Assembly: GCF_024623065.1 (NCBI RefSeq)
Contig: NZ_JANJZR010000010.1
Location: 28,376 to 92,375, forward strand
Length of the DNA stretch: 64,000 nt
Origin: Bacteroides acidifaciens
Lineage (GTDB): Bacteria > Bacteroidota > Bacteroidia > Bacteroidales > Bacteroidaceae
Direction of reading: 5' to 3'
Positions 61,489 through 64,000 of the stretch are shown piece by piece. Under the pieces are notes generated by a model. That model saw nothing but the letters and a program-made list of their open reading frames with translations. It searched no databases and was not told the origin of the DNA. Positions within the stretch are counted from its first letter, which is position 1; each line of letters opens with the position of its first letter. The translations under genes were made by a program, and so were the position numbers.

Positions 61489-62223
61489 TTACTTCATGGC
61501 AGCTTTCACTTGCGGAAGCATTTTCTTCACGTTTTCGTTTTCCGGTGATACTTTGGCAGCTTCTTCCAAATAATCTACTGCTTCTTTAAATCTGGCATCA
61601 GCTTTTTCTTTTTCTGCTGCATATTTATCAGCATCCGAATTTGCCAAAGGAGCGGCTTTTTTCAAAATATTAGCTCCGTCATTGTAGCAAAGAACTCCCA
61701 AGCTGTAAAGGGCATTCGTCTTATAAGACTTATGATTCAAAGGGATTACTTTTTTAAAGTTCTCTTCTGCTTCCTCAGCCTTACCTGCTTTCTGGGCAGC
61801 AAGTCCTGCTTTCAAGAAATGAAGGCTATAATTCTTTATCATTACCTTATTATTTGGATCAACTTTCAATCCTTCTTCCAATGTAGCTACGTATTCATCA
61901 GTCTTCTTCAATGCATCTAAAGCCGCCGCCTTACGAGCATATGCATTTCCTATATTGAACTTCTTTTCGATGGCTATATCAAAATATGTAACCGCTTCAG
62001 GATACTTCTTTATTTCATTAGCAGCCATACCACAATAATAAGCCGTTGCTGAATCTTGATTATTAGTCTGCTTCAAATATTCACTGAATTTGGCATACGC
62101 TACGGAATAATTCTTAGCGTTAAATGCATCATTTCCTTCTTTCTTAATTTGAATAGGATCGGTTTGCGCAAAAAGGTTAGTTACTGTAATACAAAATGCA
62201 AATAAAAAAATAAATTTCTTCAT
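61489..62223 (-). CDS. periplasmic TPR-repeat protein
   Basis: The 244-aa protein has a signal peptide (KFIFLFAFCITVTNLFAQ) without a lipobox and about five tetratricopeptide repeats (GNDAFNAKNYSVAYAKFSEY, AVTYFDIAIEKKFN, KAEEAEENFKKVIPLN, ALYSLGVLCYN, EAVDYLEEAAKVSPEN). TPR scaffolds mediate protein assembly; the partner is unknown. It is monocistronic, with its own promoter and a strong terminator. Confidence 0.88.
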   Translation of the reverse strand: MKKFIFLFAFCITVTNLFAQTDPIQIKKEGNDAFNAKNYSVAYAKFSEYLKQTNNQDSATAYYCGMAANEIKKYPEAVTYFDIAIEKKFNIGNAYARKAAALDALKKTDEYVATLEEGLKVDPNNKVMIKNYSLHFLKAGLAAQKAGKAEEAEENFKKVIPLNHKSYKTNALYSLGVLCYNDGANILKKAAPLANSDADKYAAEKEKADARFKEAVDYLEEAAKVSPENENVKKMLPQVKAAMK

Positions 62224-62254
62224 AACTTATATGTGTTTTTAGTTGTTTATCGCT

Positions 62255-62262
62255 CAAAAGTA
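62255..62262 (-). promoter_or_regulatory. promoter -7 element (TACTTTTG) for the TPR gene
   Basis: The minus strand matches TAnnTTTG, 31 nt before the ATG. Confidence 0.6.
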
Positions 62263-62484
62263 AGCCTTATAATACAAAAACACAACCCTATTTAAGTTTT
62301 TTGAGCTTTTTGAAAGCAATATAACGTTCGTTATTCTTCGTAAAAACAATGATTCGCTATCCATACATATTATAATGCATAAACAGATGAAATATTATCT
62401 CCTCATAAATTACTGATTCATAGTTATAAAAAAAAATATAAATAAAAAAGTGACGAAAAGTTTTTGAAATTTCATAAAAAGCAC

Positions 62485-62492
62485 TACCTTTG
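62485..62492 (+). promoter_or_regulatory. promoter -7 element (TACCTTTG) for tRNA-Arg
   Basis: The box lies 17 nt before the tRNA, with TTTG 18 nt upstream (62463-62466). Confidence 0.65.
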
Positions 62493-62509
62493 CATCCGCA
62501 AATAAGGAT

Positions 62510-62583
<74 letters not shown>

Positions 62584-62591
62584 CAGTTAAC

Positions 62592-62625
62592 ATCCGGTAA
62601 CATTCATATGTTACCGGATTTTTCT
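62592..62625 (+). terminator. terminator after tRNA-Arg
   Basis: ATCCGGTAACAT pairs perfectly with ATGTTACCGGAT (12 bp), followed by TTTTCTTTT. Confidence 0.92.
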
Positions 62626-62688
62626 TTTAAATAGCTGATATTAAACGTTTTACTTTCGCCCCGTTTAACTTTTAATAACCTGTCTGTG

Positions 62689-62737
62689 TAGGCATATTTG
62701 TAGGCATATACCCTCTACAGGCATAAAATAGGCATAT
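62689..62737. repeat. four TAGGCATA-type repeats upstream of the integrase gene
   Basis: TAGGCATAT at 62689-62697, 62701-62709 and 62729-62737 and CAGGCATAA at 62718-62726 are in direct orientation just before the integrase ATG. They could be recombinase arm-type sites or an operator for autoregulation. Confidence 0.55.
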
Positions 62738-62741
62738 AAAA

Positions 62742-63887
62742 ATGACGGCAATAAGAATTGTAAGACAAGGCAAAAAAGGCAAGACCGACCGCCTCCCCCT
62801 GTATGTGGAATTTTATATCAACCGCGAAAAAATAAGGATCGCGGTAAGGTTAAGTGTCACGTCCAAAGAATGGGATGAGCAAAACGAAGTGATAAAAGGC
62901 CGGGACAAAGAAAGTAAAGACAAAAATCTAATCATCTCAAACATCCGGTCACGCGTAAGCGATATATTTGTCCGTGCCCGTCTTAAAAATGAGACGCTGA
63001 CAAAAGAAAGTTTCTTTCGTCACTATAACAATCCTTCCGATTTTGGTACCTTCTTTGATTTTGCACGGGTTTACCTCAAACAAATTAGCAAAACTATTTC
63101 TTTCGGTACCTGGAAACATCACGTTTCTATCATCAAGAAACTGGAAACATTCGCCCCCGGCCTTGTATTTTCAGAGATTACCCATGAATTTCTCCTGTCT
63201 TTCTTTGCATATCTCCGCAAAATAGGTAACATGGATTCTACGGCATGGCGTAACATGGCTACTATCAAAATATATGTAGGTGCCGCCATACGCGGCGGTT
63301 ATATGGAACAGGACCCGTTCGCGGCCATAAAGATACGTCGCCCCAAAAGTGAGGTTATATACCTGACGGAAGAAGAACTCCTCCGCCTGACCGCCTTGTA
63401 CCGGTCCGGCCGCCTGGAAGAATGTACCCAGAACGTACTTCGCTTTTTTCTGTTTCTTTGTTTTACTTCTTTGCATATAGGCGATGCAAAAGCATTGCAG
63501 ATAAACCAGTTCATAGGGAATGATCTTCATTACACACGGGGCAAGACCAAAATACCGGTAACTGTACCTTTATCGGACCCGGCACGTTATATCTATGAAT
63601 ATTATCGGGCCGGACGTACAAAAGGCAACCTGTTTATGAACCTTCCCACGGATCAGGATATAAACCGGGTACTGAAAACTATAGCCGGTAAAGTAGGAAT
63701 AACAAAGGATATCAGTTCAAAAACCGGCCGGCATACATTCGCTACCCTGTATTATAAGAAAACACATGATATCGTAACTCTATCCCACCTTTTGGGACAT
63801 AGTTCTATAACTATGACAATGGTTTACGCACATGTTCTGGAAGACGAGCGCGAAGTGGGGATACACGCTTTTGATGATATGTTATAA
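62742..63887 (+). CDS. tyrosine recombinase/integrase of an integrated element
   Basis: The 381-aa integrase has an N-terminal arm-binding domain (RLPLYVEFYINREKIRIAV), a core-binding SAM-like domain (about 105-200) and a catalytic domain. The nucleophile is Tyr362 in MTMVYAHV; Lys327 and Arg330 lie in KTGRHTFAT, and LLGHSS supplies the next His. The usual first Arg is replaced by His245 (FTSLHIGDA); some Bacteroides integrases such as IntDOT also lack it. It reads away from tRNA-Arg toward the window end, so the element (prophage, ICE or island) must extend beyond 64 kb. Confidence 0.93.
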   Translation: MTAIRIVRQGKKGKTDRLPLYVEFYINREKIRIAVRLSVTSKEWDEQNEVIKGRDKESKDKNLIISNIRSRVSDIFVRARLKNETLTKESFFRHYNNPSDFGTFFDFARVYLKQISKTISFGTWKHHVSIIKKLETFAPGLVFSEITHEFLLSFFAYLRKIGNMDSTAWRNMATIKIYVGAAIRGGYMEQDPFAAIKIRRPKSEVIYLTEEELLRLTALYRSGRLEECTQNVLRFFLFLCFTSLHIGDAKALQINQFIGNDLHYTRGKTKIPVTVPLSDPARYIYEYYRAGRTKGNLFMNLPTDQDINRVLKTIAGKVGITKDISSKTGRHTFATLYYKKTHDIVTLSHLLGHSSITMTMVYAHVLEDEREVGIHAFDDML

Positions 63888-63902
63888 GGAAAGAGAGGGT
63901 AC

Positions 63903-63940
63903 GGCGGAACTGTCCGAAAGTAACGGTTCCGCCGCTTTAT
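63903..63940 (+). terminator. terminator of the integrase gene
   Basis: GGCGGAAC pairs with GTTCCGCC across a 15-nt loop, followed by a GCTTTATCTT tract. Confidence 0.75.
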
Positions 63941-64000
63941 CTTCTACAACGTCAGAAAAACAAGTAGAATCGTAAATACGGTAATACAAACAGGCACTAA

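Overview
The window looks like chromosomal DNA of a gut Bacteroides (genus well supported, species not assignable from sequence alone). Evidence: many gene starts are preceded by the Bacteroidota -7 promoter element TAnnTTTG, several with a TTTG -33 box 19-20 nt upstream, and Shine-Dalgarno signals are poor. The gene families are also typical: TamL, a fimbrillin/DUF5119/DUF3575 triad, HU-SPOR, an NrtR-type XylR and a BT_0820-like HAD phosphatase. Several starts were moved downstream because the longest reading frame began inside a promoter box.

Layout. 0-13.8 kb is housekeeping: tRNA methyltransferase, lon-tgt-LptF/G permease, a cysteine-less thioredoxin-fold protein, serB, a DEAD-box helicase, a lipoprotein, ugd-rfbC, then an HU-SPOR and a zinc-ribbon/FHA protein. 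13.8-18.2 kb is a variable island: a 5'-truncated DUF3990 gene with an intact DUF3791-type partner, a secreted Sel1/MORN-like protein, an EcsC-family protein, two tandem structured RNAs, a triple repeat and an HU protein with an acidic glycine-rich tail. 18.6-22.8 kb is hexuronate catabolism (lacI regulator, uxaB, uxaC). 23.2-26.7 kb is a type V fimbrial triad. Two identical tRNA-Lys genes follow, then a metallo-hydrolase, an MFS transporter, small proteins, tamL, an rRNA/tRNA methyltransferase, DUF4296-lspA-dksA-like and ileS (to 41.6 kb).

41.8-43.4 kb carries a decayed membrane-protein frame, two alternating hairpins and a complete DUF3791-DUF3990-DUF3791 cassette behind a consensus promoter. 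43.4-48.7 kb is xylose catabolism (xylR, xylB, xylA, xylE). Next come thiD, fabD, an RRM protein, a 220-bp MITE with perfect 9-bp target duplications, ogt, a patatin-like lipase, a GH13 enzyme, glgB, YhcH, DUF2461, pabC-pabB and a TPR protein. The window closes with tRNA-Arg(TCT) and a tyrosine recombinase reading outward, probably the left end of an integrated element that continues past the edge.

The most unusual signals are: (i) the two tandem minus-strand RNAs at 16.7-17.4 kb, whose loop-loop and closing-stem complementarities covary; (ii) the putative ADP-ribosyltransferase-fold DUF3990 cassette, present once intact and once as a remnant; (iii) the MITE at 51.9-52.2 kb.
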